NCBI GenBank assembly: GCA_002398515.1
Contig: DGZL01000088.1
Coordinates: 6,522 to 11,791, forward strand
DNA: 5,270 nt
Direction: 5' to 3'
Origin: Firmicutes bacterium UBA4981
Lineage (GTDB): Bacteria; Bacillota; SHA-98; UBA4971
In this document: positions 5,229 through 5,270 of the stretch, one piece after another
Layout of the letters: each line of letters begins with the position of its first letter
How positions within the stretch are numbered: position 1 is the stretch's first letter
The notes under the pieces: model-generated
Databases searched by the model: none
Told to the model about the DNA's origin: nothing
The model's input: the letters and a program-made list of their open reading frames with translations, nothing else
Translations under genes and position numbers: made by a program

Positions 5229-5258
5229 CCTCATGTGAAGGGATTCTTCGAGATGAGG
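5229..5258 (+). promoter_or_regulatory. Hairpin after the dyad array, next to a possible gene start
   Basis: CCTCAT (5229-5234) pairs with ATGAGG (5253-5258), with an inner arm GAAG (5237-5240) and CTTC (5246-5249) around a five-base loop. On the plus strand AAGGG (5238-5242) precedes ATG 5253 by ten bases, and a GTG at 5258 is also open to the edge. Either could be the start of istA or another gene, but only four to six codons are visible, too few to judge. Confidence 0.3.
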
Positions 5259-5270
5259 TGCTCTATATCC

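Overview
The window looks like a bacterial chromosome of roughly balanced base composition, probably an anaerobic, amino-acid-using member of the Bacillota or a related group such as Synergistota. This placement rests on strong Shine-Dalgarno sites, a YwlG/UPF0340 protein (typical of Bacillota) and a cysteine-rich exported binding protein; it is inference, since no marker gene is present. All five recognisable genes lie on the minus strand, so they read from right to left.

Left part (1-3056): the first three genes of a branched-chain amino acid (LIV/HAAT family) ABC transporter operon, in the order substrate-binding protein, LivH permease, LivM permease. LivM is open to the left edge, so the ATPases LivG and LivF are expected just outside. 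The livK-livH gap holds a long G+C-rich hairpin without a U-tract; livH and livM are tightly coupled.

Middle (3057-3567): a 511-bp non-coding block between the upstream two-gene unit and the liv operon. It holds a weak intrinsic terminator, an A+T-rich promoter-like stretch, a 30-bp two-part dyad and a roughly 200-nt leader with a perfect hairpin.

Right-middle (3568-4710): a probable two-gene unit, a RimJ/RimL-type GNAT acetyltransferase followed by a YwlG/UPF0340 protein. The YwlG start is better placed 13 codons downstream of the longest reading frame.

Right end (4711-5270): no gene of the host kind. A compact nested hairpin resembles the right end of IS200/IS605 elements. It is followed by seven imperfect copies of a 19-20-bp dyad spaced mostly about 32 bp apart, resembling the multiple terminal repeats of IS21-family elements. 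The body of such an element would lie beyond position 5270.

I see no convincing new multi-gene system. The points most worth a second look are the phased dyad array, the adjacent IS200/IS605-like structure, the operator-like dyad before livK, and the livK-livH intergenic hairpin.
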